Positions 34,827 through 43,221 of a DNA stretch of 64,000 nt are shown here, piece by piece. The notes under the pieces are model-generated. The model did not search any database and was not told the DNA's origin. It saw only the letters and a list, made by a program, of their open reading frames with translations. The first letter of the stretch is position 1. Each line of letters begins with the position of its first letter. Origin of the DNA: Sphingomonas sp. M1-B02. GTDB lineage: Bacteria; Pseudomonadota; Alphaproteobacteria; Sphingomonadales; Sphingomonadaceae. The position numbers and the translations under genes are program-made. The stretch lies in contig NZ_CP110679.1 in the NCBI RefSeq assembly GCF_026167525.1, positions 3,335,501 through 3,399,500 on the forward strand. Direction: 5' to 3'.

Positions 34827-35584
34827 CACGCCATCCCGCCGGACGCGCACGTCAGCATCCAGATCGCCATCGCAACCATCATCACATTCTCCGTAAGCGA
34901 CAGGAAACCGAGCGGCACATTGCTGTCGCCGCCCATGCAGGCGCATTTGAGCGTGCGCCGCTCGATATAGACTGCCTTGAACACCGAAACCGCGCCGGTC
35001 CCGCCGATCACGAGCGCAAGCGGCGCTGCGAACCAGGTCAGCGCGCCCGCGACCATCAGCACCCCCGCGAGCCCCTCCGCGAACGGATAGACATAGGCAT
35101 AGGGCACCCAGCGCCGCGCCAGCAGGTCATAGTTGAGGAACATCGTCGAGAAGCGCTCGACACTCTGCAGCTTGAGCAGTGCCAGCACGCACATGCTGAA
35201 AGCGACGAACCATTCGCCGGCGCGCAGCGTGAAGGGCGTGCCCTCCACCGCGAAGCTCGCCGCCAAGGCCATCAGCCCGGTCATCGCGAAGACGGCGATT
35301 ACCGGTGTGTAGCTCGTAGCGCCCGGGTTTGGCACGGGGCGGCCGAAGAAGCGACGCAGATCATCGTGCCCGCCGATCCGCTTGCCGCCGATGAAAGTCT
35401 GCGGGGTGGTGGCGACGCCATGCTCGGCCTTGAACGCGTCCGTTTCGGCGCGGGTGCGCAGCGGCCGATCGTCCACCGCAAAACCGTGACGTTCGAGCAG
35501 ATGCTTCGATTTCAGGCCATAGGGGCAAATGTGCCCCGGCATGACCATGCGATAGAGCGTCGCCTGCCTGTCCTTTGTCGTCAT
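34826..35584 (-). CDS. Glutaredoxin-MauE fusion membrane protein
   Basis: A 252-residue protein. The N-terminal 80 residues are a glutaredoxin-like domain with CPYG (C20-G23), TTPQTFIGGKRIGGHDDL and a single active-site cysteine. The rest has four to five membrane helices of the MauE/DoxX redox-associated family, ending in KCACMGG (C214, C216) and VPLGFLSLTEN. It probably moves thiol/disulfide electrons across the inner membrane. It is the first gene after the MerR-type promoter and overlaps the His/Met-rich barrel gene, so both should be co-induced. Confidence 0.82.
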   Translation of the reverse strand: MTTKDRQATLYRMVMPGHICPYGLKSKHLLERHGFAVDDRPLRTRAETDAFKAEHGVATTPQTFIGGKRIGGHDDLRRFFGRPVPNPGATSYTPVIAVFAMTGLMALAASFAVEGTPFTLRAGEWFVAFSMCVLALLKLQSVERFSTMFLNYDLLARRWVPYAYVYPFAEGLAGVLMVAGALTWFAAPLALVIGGTGAVSVFKAVYIERRTLKCACMGGDSNVPLGFLSLTENVMMVAMAIWMLTCASGGMA

Positions 35585-35590
35585 GCGGCC

Positions 35591-35622
35591 TATATAGCTT
35601 CCGTACCATGGTACGGAGTCAA
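35591..35622 (-). promoter_or_regulatory. MerR-type promoter/operator between merR-like gene and glutaredoxin-MauE gene
   Basis: On the minus strand the order is TTGACT (35622-35617), an 18-bp perfect palindrome TCCGTACCATGGTACGGA (35617-35600), then CTATAT (35597-35592). The spacer is 19 bp, the over-long spacing that MerR-family activators correct by DNA distortion. TTGACTCCGTAC and GTACGGAAG closely match the mercury-operon operator of Tn501/Tn21 as I remember it. The merR start is at 35626, so the same site also covers the regulator's own promoter region. Confidence 0.88.
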
Positions 35623-35625
35623 GCG

Positions 35626-36021
35626 ATGCCCGGGATGACGATCGGAATGTTGGCGCGCGAGGGCGGGGTGGGGGTGGAGACGATCCGCTATTATCAGCGC
35701 CGCGGGCTGCTGGAGGCACCAGCGCGGCCCGATCCCTATGGCGGCGTCCGCCGCTATGGCGCGCCCGACGCGCGGCGGCTCAAGTTCATCCGCTCGGCAC
35801 AGGCGGCGGGCTTCACGCTGGAGCAGATCGGCGAATTGCTCGCGCTCGATGCTACAGACGACCGCGCCCGAGCCCGCGAGCTGGCGCGCGAGCGGATCGC
35901 GGCGCTCGATGCCAAGATCGCCGAGATGACGGCGGCGCGGGACTCGCTGCGCAAGCTGGCGCGGGAATGCAGCGCGGGCGGAGCGGGACCTTGTCCGATC
36001 ATCGCTTCGTTCGAGGGGTAG
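35626..36021 (+). CDS. MerR-family metal-response regulator
   Basis: A 131-residue activator/repressor. The winged helix reads MTIGMLAREGGVGVETIRYYQRRG with RRYG in the wing, then a long dimerisation helix (about 80-113) and the metal loop C115-x7-C123 followed by PIIASFEG. These are the only cysteines. The C-x7-CPII loop spacing matches CueR. The position equal to MerR Cys82 or CueR Ser77 appears to be near D79-R80, so neither ligand type is conserved. It is divergent from the glutaredoxin-MauE operon and overlooks a mer-like operator. The inducer is unknown. Confidence 0.88.
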   Translation: MPGMTIGMLAREGGVGVETIRYYQRRGLLEAPARPDPYGGVRRYGAPDARRLKFIRSAQAAGFTLEQIGELLALDATDDRARARELARERIAALDAKIAEMTAARDSLRKLARECSAGGAGPCPIIASFEG

Positions 36022-36066
36022 GGTTGTTCGCGAAAACCAGCACGCCCGGCGATGCTCGCCACAGAC

Positions 36067-36498
36067 CTAGCGCGCCAACCTTATAGGCGGTGAATAGTCG
36101 GCCATCGTCATGAACACGCTATCGACCCTCGCCACCAGCTTGCCGCCGGCCTCCGACGCGGCCACCACTGCGCGCCACGCTGGATCTACCCCGAAAGCCT
36201 TCCACGCCGCGTCCCTTTGCGCGCGGCTCGGATAGGCAAGCACATAGACCAGGCGTCCTTCGGGCGCGTCTTTGGTCGGCTGCTCATTCCAATAAGCGAC
36301 GTTATGCATGCCGTGCTTCTCGAAAAGCCGGAGCGTATGGTCGCGAAATCGAGCGTTGAGCGCGGCCAGCTTGCCCGGTGCAGGATGGTAGATCCGCAGC
36401 TCATAGACCGCAGTCTCCGGATCGACCGCCGAGTGTTGGGCAGAGGCCGGGGCGGCGGTGGTGACCAAAGCGAGGCAGGCGTACAAGGCATGGCGCAT
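36067..36498 (-). CDS. Exported NIPSNAP-family protein
   Basis: A 143-residue protein with a signal peptide (residues 1-20, cleavage after ASAQ). The mature part is one ferredoxin-like NIPSNAP domain: VYELRIYHPAPGKLAALNARFRDHT, NVAYWNEQ and YVLAYPSRAQRDAAWKAF. Function in bacteria is not established. The 154 bases between its start and the ychF stop hold no gene that I can see. Confidence 0.85.
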   Translation of the reverse strand: MRHALYACLALVTTAAPASAQHSAVDPETAVYELRIYHPAPGKLAALNARFRDHTLRLFEKHGMHNVAYWNEQPTKDAPEGRLVYVLAYPSRAQRDAAWKAFGVDPAWRAVVAASEAGGKLVARVDSVFMTMADYSPPIRLAR

Positions 36499-36652
36499 TG
36501 ACGAACTCCCGATGAGGCAGAAAGGATGGCGGCTTTCGAAAGCGCCGTAGCGGTCTCGTCGCCTTCTCGGTTTCCAGCAGCCTGACCAGGATAGCCGAAC
36601 GCGGCCAATTGGCGAGACTGCTTCGACCGCAAGCGGCCGCCGCTTCGGCGTC

Positions 36653-37750
36653 TCAACTATGCAAGAAGTGCATCACGTCGCCGTCCTGGACGACATAGGC
36701 CTTGCCCTCGGCGCGCAGCTTGCCCGCCTCGCGCGCCTTGGATTCCCCGCCCAGCGCGACATAATCGTCATAGGCGATCGTCTCGGCGCGGATGAAGCCC
36801 TTCTCGAAATCGGTGTGGATCTCGCCCGCGGCCTCGGGGGCGGTGGCGCCGGCGTGGACGGTCCAGGCGCGGGCTTCCTTGGGGCCGACGGTGAAGAAGG
36901 TCAGCAGGTGCAGCAATTTGTAGCCGGCGGTGATGACGCGGGCGAGGCCGGTTTCCTCCAGCCCCAGCTCGGCGAGGAAGTCGCCGCGATCCTCGGCGGG
37001 CATCGTCGCGATCTCGGCCTCGATCGCGGCGGAGACGACGACGGCCTCGGCGCCCTCGGCCTTGGCCTTGGCGAACACCTTGGCCGAAAGGTCATTGCCG
37101 TTGGCGGCATCCTCCTCGTTGACGTTGCAGACATAGAGGACGGGCTTGCCGGTCAGTAGCTGCGCCTGGGCAAAGGCGCGGGCTTCCTCGGCATCCTTGG
37201 GCACGGTCAGCCGGGCGGGCTTGCCTTCGCGCAGCAGATCGAGCGCCTGCCCCAGGACCGAGGCGACGACCTTGGCCTCCTTGTCGCCCTGGGTCGCCTT
37301 CTTGGCGGCGGCGGGCACGCGCTTTTCCAGGCTTTCGAGATCGGCGAGCATCAGCTCGGTTTCGACGGTATCGGCGTCGGCGATCGGATCTACCTTGTTG
37401 TCGACATGCTGGATGTCGTCATTCTCGAAGCAGCGCAGGACGTGGACGATCGCGTCCACCTCGCGGATGTTGCCGAGGAACTGGTTGCCCAGGCCCTCGC
37501 CCTTGCTCGCGCCGCGGACCAGGCCGGCGATGTCGACGAAGCCGAGCTGGGTCTCGATGATCTTCTGCGATCCCGCGATCTTGGAGAGCGCGTCGAGCCG
37601 CTTGTCGGGCACGCCGACATTGCCGACGTTGGGCTCGATCGTGCAGAAGGGATAGTTGGCCGCCTGCGCCGCTGCCGTCTCGGTAAGCGCGTTGAAGAGC
37701 GTGGACTTGCCGACGTTGGGCAGACCAACGATGCCGCAGCGGAAACCCAT
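36653..37750 (-). CDS. ychF: Redox-regulated/ribosome-associated ATPase YchF
   Basis: A 365-residue OBG-family P-loop ATPase. The G1 motif is GLPNVGKST (residues 9-17), G3 is DIAGLVRGASKGEG, and the G4 region reads NVNEED instead of NKxD, which explains ATP preference. A coiled-coil and a C-terminal TGS domain follow (AWTVHAGATAPEAAG, ending HFLHS). It binds ribosomes and affects translation and stress response. ATG 37750 is the conserved MGFRCGIVG start. Confidence 0.97.
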   Translation of the reverse strand: MGFRCGIVGLPNVGKSTLFNALTETAAAQAANYPFCTIEPNVGNVGVPDKRLDALSKIAGSQKIIETQLGFVDIAGLVRGASKGEGLGNQFLGNIREVDAIVHVLRCFENDDIQHVDNKVDPIADADTVETELMLADLESLEKRVPAAAKKATQGDKEAKVVASVLGQALDLLREGKPARLTVPKDAEEARAFAQAQLLTGKPVLYVCNVNEEDAANGNDLSAKVFAKAKAEGAEAVVVSAAIEAEIATMPAEDRGDFLAELGLEETGLARVITAGYKLLHLLTFFTVGPKEARAWTVHAGATAPEAAGEIHTDFEKGFIRAETIAYDDYVALGGESKAREAGKLRAEGKAYVVQDGDVMHFLHS

Positions 37751-38004
37751 GAGTGAAAGCCTGTTCGTGCAAAGAGAAAGGATGGCTGCGCCGATAGAGG
37801 GTTCACGCCCGCTTTTCCAGCGGGCAAAGGCTGCGTCGCGCGCGGCGCTTGAGCGGCTCCCCAAAAGCCCCTATTGCCGACGCGAGGCCATTACGTTCGA
37901 AACCAACGGCCACGGCTCGTCGCTTGACGCATCCCCGTTCATCTGGGGTACAGGCGCGCGAGGCTTTTGCGAATGCATCGCAGTGAATATATTAGGAGTA
38001 CGGA

Positions 38005-38994
38005 ATGATTCGCCGTCACATCATCATGGGCGCCACCTTGGCGACACTCGCGCTGGCAAGCTGCGGCGGCGGTGACGACGATCCCACCCCGACCCCCTCG
38101 CCTACCGCAACCCCCACCCCGACGCCGACTGCGTCGCCGACCTATGCGACCTTCCCGCTGGCAGGCGCAGTCGAGTTCAACACGATCAACGCGGCGACCA
38201 GCTATACGGGCGATCCGGCCGCCGGCGCCGTGACGCTGGGCGTCGCGAGCACTGAATCCTTCTCGTCGCGCGTGCGGCTGGCCACCAGCAATGCCATCGC
38301 CACCGCAACCTATGTGATCCGCGAGAATGTCGAGGAATCACGCTTCGTGAACGCCAACGTGTCGGTCCAGCCGTCACCGGCGGTGAGCGAGTTCGTGTTC
38401 CGCACCATCGACGCGGCGACAGCAGGCAAATTCTCGCAGCTCGAATTCCTGAACAATTCGATTCCGTCGCAGGTCACCAGCGACGCTTCGCTCGCGCTGA
38501 CCAACGTCAGCTATGCCAATTGGTGGCGCGGCGATTCGACCACGGGCGCGAAGCGGATCACCACTTCGGTATTCGGCTATCAGACCGCGCTGACCGACAT
38601 GCCTACGACGGGCACCCAGGCCTATGCCTCGCGCGTCGTCGGGCGCCTGGTGAGCGTGACCGGGGCGGCGTCTAGCGTGCTGAGCGTTTCGGGCACGGTC
38701 ACGACTTCGGTCAACTTCTCGACCGGGCTCGTCGACATGACGCTGAACCTGACCACGATCCCCGCCGCAGGCGGGGCACCGGTAACCTATGGTACCTTCA
38801 CGGCGCAGGGTGCGATCCCGGTCGGCCAGAACCAATTCACCGGGAGCTTCACCACGGGGAGCCCGCTCTCGGGCACGGTCGCAGGCGGTTTCTTCGGCTC
38901 GCAGGGCAAGGAAATCGGCATCACCTTCGCCGCTTCGGGTACCATCGGCGGCGCGAACCAGCGGCTGGTGGGCGTGGTCGTCGGCAAGAAGTAA
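38005..38994 (+). CDS. TbpB-like beta-barrel lipoprotein
   Basis: A 329-residue lipoprotein (lipobox LALASC, cysteine about residue 20). A TPTPSPTATPTPTPT linker of about 20 residues precedes a beta-rich domain. The C-terminal part carries GTFTAQGAIPVGQNQFTGSF and GGFFGSQGKEIGITFAASG, the eight-stranded barrel signature seen in transferrin-binding protein B and Slam-dependent lipoproteins. It is probably surface-exposed. No cognate receptor gene is adjacent. AGGAG lies six bases before ATG 38005. The 254-base gap to ychF holds a possible -35 (TTGACG, 37924-37929) but no clear -10. Confidence 0.75.
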   Translation: MIRRHIIMGATLATLALASCGGGDDDPTPTPSPTATPTPTPTASPTYATFPLAGAVEFNTINAATSYTGDPAAGAVTLGVASTESFSSRVRLATSNAIATATYVIRENVEESRFVNANVSVQPSPAVSEFVFRTIDAATAGKFSQLEFLNNSIPSQVTSDASLALTNVSYANWWRGDSTTGAKRITTSVFGYQTALTDMPTTGTQAYASRVVGRLVSVTGAASSVLSVSGTVTTSVNFSTGLVDMTLNLTTIPAAGGAPVTYGTFTAQGAIPVGQNQFTGSFTTGSPLSGTVAGGFFGSQGKEIGITFAASGTIGGANQRLVGVVVGKK

Positions 38995-39014
38995 GCAGGC
39001 TCGATCGATCGAAG

Positions 39015-39042
39015 GGGGCTCCGGGAAACCGGGGCCCTTTTT
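39015..39042 (+). terminator. Intrinsic terminator of the TbpB-like gene
   Basis: GGGCTCCGG-GAAA-CCGGGGCCC-TTTTT: a nine-bp stem with one G-U pair, a GAAA loop and a T run, 21 bases after the stop codon. Confidence 0.88.
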
Positions 39043-39190
39043 CGTGCCGAAGCCGCGCTTAGCGATTGAATCGCGGACGAAAACCTATGTTAACATGGGG
39101 TGTCGCAAGCTCGGTTAGGGTTTTTCGTCGCGCGCCGATCAGGGGGTTCGACGGTCGGAGTTGAGGCTCCCGCCTCGCCGAGATGCTTAC

Positions 39191-39907
39191 GTGCTGCAAG
39201 CTGCCGAGCCATCGCACCCCTGCACATCGCCCAACGCGCTGCTGCGCTCGTTGCATCCGGCCGACCAGAGGCTGCTGAGCCCGCATCTCGCCAGCGTCGC
39301 GCTGAAAGCCGGCGAGGTGGTCGAGCGCTCTGGCGTTTCGGCGAGCACGATATTCTTTCCGGAAACCGCCGTCATCTCGGTGCTGGACGGTGCGGGGGAG
39401 GCCAGCCGTCCCGACCTCGGCGTGATCGGACGCGAGGGCATGGTCGGGTGGACGATTCTGCTGGGCGATTGCCAGGCCACGACGACCGCGGTCGTGCGGG
39501 TGCCCGGCACTTCGCTCGCGATTCGACCTAAGCCATTGGTTCGCGCATCGCATCTCAGCAAGAGCCTTCAGGCCGCGTTGCTGGGCTTCGTGCACGATTT
39601 CATGGGGCAGATGGCGGGTACGATCGTATCGAGCGCCGAATCGCTCGAACGTCGCGTCGCGCGCTGGCTGATCCTGCTCCACGATCGGACCGAGGGCGAT
39701 GCGCTCGCGCTCACCCACGACCATATTTGCAGCGCGCTCCATGTCCGCCGGGCCAGCGTGACCGATACGGTGCATGTCCTGGAGGGATATGGGGCGCTGA
39801 AATGCTCGCGGTCGCGGATCGTCGTGCGGGATCGTGCGCGTCTCGAACTCGCCGCGGGGGTGCCCGCGCGCATCAGTCCTGCAGCCGCAACGCCACTTCG
39901 CTCATGA
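39191..39907 (+). CDS. Crp/Fnr-family transcription regulator
   Basis: A 238-residue regulator (from GTG 39191). The cyclic-nucleotide-binding-like N-terminal domain (about 15-125; LKAGEVVERSG, IFFPETAVISVL) lacks FNR-type cysteines. A C-terminal winged helix follows with SLERRVARWLI, LTHDHICSALHVRRASVTDTVH and EGYGALKCSRSRI. This subtype is common in sphingomonads and its ligand is unknown. The frame is open upstream to TTG 39161, but GTG 39191 is closer to the start of homology. Its 3' end overlaps pth on the other strand by 35 bases. Confidence 0.82.
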   Translation: MLQAAEPSHPCTSPNALLRSLHPADQRLLSPHLASVALKAGEVVERSGVSASTIFFPETAVISVLDGAGEASRPDLGVIGREGMVGWTILLGDCQATTTAVVRVPGTSLAIRPKPLVRASHLSKSLQAALLGFVHDFMGQMAGTIVSSAESLERRVARWLILLHDRTEGDALALTHDHICSALHVRRASVTDTVHVLEGYGALKCSRSRIVVRDRARLELAAGVPARISPAAATPLRS

Positions 39908-40442
39908 ACCGCGCGTCGTTGCCCTCGGCCAGCCAAGGCGCCTCAGCGGCGACTGCGCCCAGCATATCGACAAGCGGCTCGATCTCCGCCTTGGCGTAAT
40001 TGCCCAGCACATAGCCGGTCACGCGATCCTTGTGCCCGGGATGGCCGATGCCGAGCCGGACGCGGCGGAAATCGGGGCCGATATGCGCGTCGGTCGAGCG
40101 AAGGCCGTTATGCCCCGCGGTGCCGCCGCCGACCTTTACCTTCACCTTGAAGGGGGCCAGGTCGAGCTCGTCGTGGAACAGCGTTACGTCGGCGGGGGCG
40201 AGCTTGTAGAAGTCCATCGCGGCGCGGACGGCGCGGCCGCTTTCGTTCATGAAGGTGCCGGGCTTGAGCAGGACGATCTTCTGCGCGCCGATCCGCCCTT
40301 CCTGGGTCCAGCCCTGGAACTGCTTCTTGGGCGCGGAGAAATCATGCACTTCGGCGATCGCGTCGAGCGCCATGAAGCCGACATTGTGCCGGTGCATTGC
40401 ATATGTGGGGCCCGGATTGCCGAGGCCGACCCAGAGCTGCAT
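39873..40442 (-). CDS. pth: Peptidyl-tRNA hydrolase
   Basis: A 189-residue enzyme that frees tRNA from peptidyl-tRNAs dropped by ribosomes. Conserved segments are VGLGNPGPTYAMHRHNVGF with the catalytic histidine (H19), KPGTFMNESGRAV, LFHDELDL and GGGTAGHNGLRS. ATG 40442 is used because MQLWVGLGNPG is the family start; the upstream ATG adds six residues. It follows rplY, with a hairpin between them. Confidence 0.96.
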   Translation of the reverse strand: MQLWVGLGNPGPTYAMHRHNVGFMALDAIAEVHDFSAPKKQFQGWTQEGRIGAQKIVLLKPGTFMNESGRAVRAAMDFYKLAPADVTLFHDELDLAPFKVKVKVGGGTAGHNGLRSTDAHIGPDFRRVRLGIGHPGHKDRVTGYVLGNYAKAEIEPLVDMLGAVAAEAPWLAEGNDARFMSEVALRLQD

Positions 40443-40458
40443 CCCAATCCCCAAAAAC

Positions 40459-40498
40459 AAAATCGCCCCCGGGCCCTAAGGCGCGGAGGCGATTTTTT
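40459..40498 (-). terminator. Hairpin between rplY and pth
   Basis: AATCGCC (40461-40467) and GGCGATT (40488-40494) form the base of a stem flanked by A-rich sequence on the left and T6 on the right. On the minus strand the stem is followed by TTTTGTTTTT, so it can end rplY transcription 25 bases or more after the stop. pth would then need read-through or its own promoter. Confidence 0.75.
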
Positions 40499-40522
40499 GA
40501 ACTGTGAAGTTCGGACGGAGGC

Positions 40523-41140
40523 TTATTCGCCCTCGGCCGCTGCTTCGCTGTCGCCTTCCCCGGCTTCGCCTTCGCTCGACTTGAGCGCCGACGGCGCCAC
40601 GACGGTGGCGATGGTGAAGTCGCGATCGGTGATCGCCGAGGTCGCGCCCTTGGGCAGCGTGACTGCGGAGATGTGGATCGAATCACCGACTTCGACGCCC
40701 TTGAGCGAGATCGTGATGTCGTCGGGAATGTTCGACGCTTCGCAGATCAGCTCGAGCTCATGACGGACGACGTTGAGCACGCCGCCGCGCTTGATGCCGG
40801 GCGATTCTTCTTCGTCGGTGAAGATGATCGGCACGGCCACCTGGACGCTGGCATGCTCGGAGATGCGCAGGAAATCGACATGGATCGGGCGATCGGTGAC
40901 GACGTCGAAGGTCACGTCCTTGGGCAGCGTGCGCTGGCCCGCCACCATCACCACCGAATTCATGAAGTGGCCGGTCATCAGCAGCTTCATGAGCTCGCGC
41001 TCGTTGACGTGGATGCCTAGTGGCTCTTCCTTGTTGCCGTAGATCACGGCGGGGACGCGGCCTTCACGACGCAGCGCCCGGGAGGCTCCCTTGCCAACCC
41101 GGTCGCGCGTCTCGGCCGACAGCTCAAGCATGTCGCTCAT
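40523..41140 (-). CDS. rplY: 50S ribosomal protein L25, Ctc form
   Basis: A 205-residue 5S-rRNA-binding protein. The N-terminal L25 domain (about 5-92; [19 protein letters not shown]) is followed by the Ctc/TL5 beta domain ([28 protein letters not shown]) and an acidic tail [16 protein letters not shown]. The extended form is linked to general stress in other bacteria. Two starts, 41140 and 41131, are possible. rplY-pth adjacency is widely conserved. Confidence 0.95.
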   Translation of the reverse strand: MSDMLELSAETRDRVGKGASRALRREGRVPAVIYGNKEEPLGIHVNERELMKLLMTGHFMNSVVMVAGQRTLPKDVTFDVVTDRPIHVDFLRISEHASVQVAVPIIFTDEEESPGIKRGGVLNVVRHELELICEASNIPDDITISLKGVEVGDSIHISAVTLPKGATSAITDRDFTIATVVAPSALKSSEGEAGEGDSEAAAEGE

Positions 41141-41258
41141 GTGTCGATTCCAATGCGCTTATGTGTTTCAGTTACCATGCGCCGGCAAGCCTCCAGGGAT
41201 GACCCTGCCGGAACAAGCGCGCGCCTGTAGCGGAAAGAGGGGCGGGGGGCAAGTATAG

Positions 41259-41386
41259 CTCCTCCCCGGCACGGGGAGGGGGACCGCCGCGAAGCGGTGG
41301 TGGAGGGGGCGGGCCGCAAAGGACGTCGCTCGTGGAGAGCCCCCTCCACCAGCTTCGCTGGTCCCCCTCCCCGTGCCGGGGAGGAT
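41259..41386. repeat. Palindromic intergenic repeat, family A copy 2 (about 128 bp)
   Basis: Outer arms CCTCCCCGGCACGGGGAGG (41261-41279) and its near-exact complement ending at 41386; inner GGTGGAGGGGGC and GCCCCCTCCACC flank the centre. The architecture is the same as at 556-686 and 44354-44483. The right end abuts the TraB/GumN-type gene so closely that base 41386 is shared with its stop codon. The stretch from 41141 to 41258, upstream of rplY, shows no gene. Confidence 0.85.
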
Positions 41387-42261
41387 CAGTAGGGCACCCG
41401 CTCGGCCTTCAGCCCGCGCTTGGCCAGCTCCGCTTGCACGCTCGACCCGCCGGCGAGATGCCCGGCTCCCACCGCGACGAACAAGGTCCCCGGTTGCTGC
41501 ATCCGTTCCGCGATCCAATCCGCCCATTTCTGGTTGCGCTCCACCAGCAGCGTCCTTGCCAGTTCGGGCGAGCGGGCCAGGTCGGCATTCATCATCCGCC
41601 CCAGCCCGTCGGCATCTCCCGCGCTCCACGCCGTGATCATCCGGTCGATCGTCTCGCCCGCCTTGGGCAGCTCGTCGATCGTTTCGATCAGCAGCGCGCG
41701 CTGCGCCGCCACCGGCAGCCGATCGAAAAAACCGAGCTGCTCGCGCGCGGTCTCCAGTCCGATCACCGGCTTGCCCGCCGCCTTGGCCGCCGCGGTCAGC
41801 ACCGCTTCGGCGCCGTCTTTCTGATCGTAGCCCAGCTGGCGCAGCGGCGCGGCGGAGAGGGTGGTCGCCGCCAGCCAGGGTTCGGCGCGATCGAGCGCGT
41901 CGGGAGCGAGGCCTATTTCGGGCAACGCCGCGCGGAACTTGCCCGCGGCCTCGGCGGGCAATTGGTCGGGCAAGGTGGGGCCGGAGGTCGTCATCCCCAG
42001 CTCGGCGACGATCGCCTGCATCTCGCGATCGGGCGGGATGACCAGCTCGAGCACCAGCGCATCGCTGGCATCGAATGCCTTGCGCACCGCTTCGTCCAAC
42101 CAGCTCAGCCCCGGGCGGAGCATATGCACCGTGCCGAACAGGTAGATCGTCGTGTCCGCGTCCTTCACCACCCACAGCGCCGGATCCGAATCCGTCGCCG
42201 GCTTCGGCCCGCAGCCGCCCAGCACCAGCAGCGCCAGCGCCATCATCATCGTCCGTATCAT
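41386..42261 (-). CDS. TraB/GumN-family lipoprotein
   Basis: A 291-residue protein with a lipoprotein signal (LLVLGGC, cysteine about residue 17). The TraB/GumN pattern is clear: [20 protein letters not shown] near the N-terminus, ALVLELV, and the C-terminal [20 protein letters not shown]. GxxH and GAGHL histidines are proposed metal ligands of a metalloprotease-like fold; activity is not proven. The frame is open upstream to 42567, but ATG 42261 begins the signal peptide. It ends exactly at palindromic repeat A2. Confidence 0.85.
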   Translation of the reverse strand: MIRTMMMALALLVLGGCGPKPATDSDPALWVVKDADTTIYLFGTVHMLRPGLSWLDEAVRKAFDASDALVLELVIPPDREMQAIVAELGMTTSGPTLPDQLPAEAAGKFRAALPEIGLAPDALDRAEPWLAATTLSAAPLRQLGYDQKDGAEAVLTAAAKAAGKPVIGLETAREQLGFFDRLPVAAQRALLIETIDELPKAGETIDRMITAWSAGDADGLGRMMNADLARSPELARTLLVERNQKWADWIAERMQQPGTLFVAVGAGHLAGGSSVQAELAKRGLKAERVPY

Positions 42262-42327
42262 CACGCGACTGAGCGCGGCCCCGCCACCCTTGTCAATCCG
42301 GGCCTGCCGCGCCAAAGCGTCGCGCAT

Positions 42328-43221
42328 ATGTCCCAGCCTCTCAGCTTCCAGCGCATGATCCTGAAGCTCCATGATTATTGGAGCGAGCGGGGCTGCGTGA
42401 TCCTCCAGCCGTACGACATGCAGATGGGCGCGGGCACCTTCCACCCCGCGACGACGCTGCGCGCGCTGGGGCCCGAGCCGTGGAACGCCGCCTTCGTCCA
42501 GCCCTGCCGCCGGCCCACCGATGGCCGCTATGGCGAGAATCCCAACCGGCTTCAGCATTATTACCAATATCAGGTGATCCTGAAGCCGAGCCCGGCCGAT
42601 CTGCAGGAGCTCTATCTAGGCTCGCTGGCGGCGATCGGGATCGACTTCACGCGGCACGACATCCGCTTCGTCGAGGATGATTGGGAATCGCCGACGCTCG
42701 GCGCCTGGGGGCTGGGCTGGGAAGTGTGGTGCGACGGGATGGAAGTGACCCAGTTCACCTATTTCCAGCAGATGGGCGGCTTCGACTGCAAGCCGGTGGC
42801 GGGCGAGCTGACCTACGGGCTCGAGCGGCTGGCCATGTATATCCAGAACAAGGACAGCGTGTACGATCTGGCGTTCAACGATGCCGGGGTGTCCTATGGC
42901 GACGTGTTTCTCGAGAATGAGAAGCAGATGTCGAAATGGAATTTCGAGATCGCGGACACCGATGCGCTGTTCGATCTGTTCCGCAAGGCAGTGGCCGAAT
43001 GCGAGAATTGCCTGGCCGCGGCGCTGCCGATCCCCGCCTACGAGCAGGCGATCCTGGCGAGCCACGTCTTCAACCTGCTCCAGGCGCGCGGGGTCATCTC
43101 GGTGGCGGAGCGCCAGGCCTATATGGGCCGCGTGCGCGATCTCGCGAAGGGTTCGTGTGAGGCGTGGATGGCGCACAAGAAGCCTGAATGGGATGCGCGC
43201 TACCCGGAGTGGGTGGCGTGA
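42328..43221 (+). CDS. glyQ: Glycine-tRNA ligase alpha subunit
   Basis: A 297-residue catalytic subunit of the tetrameric bacterial glycyl-tRNA synthetase. Class II motifs are visible in [41 protein letters not shown] and [12 protein letters not shown]. It activates glycine and charges tRNA-Gly with GlyS. Homology starts at ATG 42328; the longer open frame upstream is spurious. The glyS GTG overlaps its stop. Confidence 0.97.
   Translation: MSQPLSFQRMILKLHDYWSERGCVILQPYDMQMGAGTFHPATTLRALGPEPWNAAFVQPCRRPTDGRYGENPNRLQHYYQYQVILKPSPADLQELYLGSLAAIGIDFTRHDIRFVEDDWESPTLGAWGLGWEVWCDGMEVTQFTYFQQMGGFDCKPVAGELTYGLERLAMYIQNKDSVYDLAFNDAGVSYGDVFLENEKQMSKWNFEIADTDALFDLFRKAVAECENCLAAALPIPAYEQAILASHVFNLLQARGVISVAERQAYMGRVRDLAKGSCEAWMAHKKPEWDARYPEWVA

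Noticed and set aside
35626..36021. Remnant of a mercury-resistance transposon
   Set aside because: Apart from the operator-like promoter there is no merT/P/A, no transposase and no terminal inverted repeat. Base composition matches the surroundings.
41387..42327. A long upstream extension of the glyQ frame through repeat A2 and the TraB/GumN gene
   Set aside because: GlyQ homology begins at ATG 42328. The upstream translation is antisense to a convincing lipoprotein gene.
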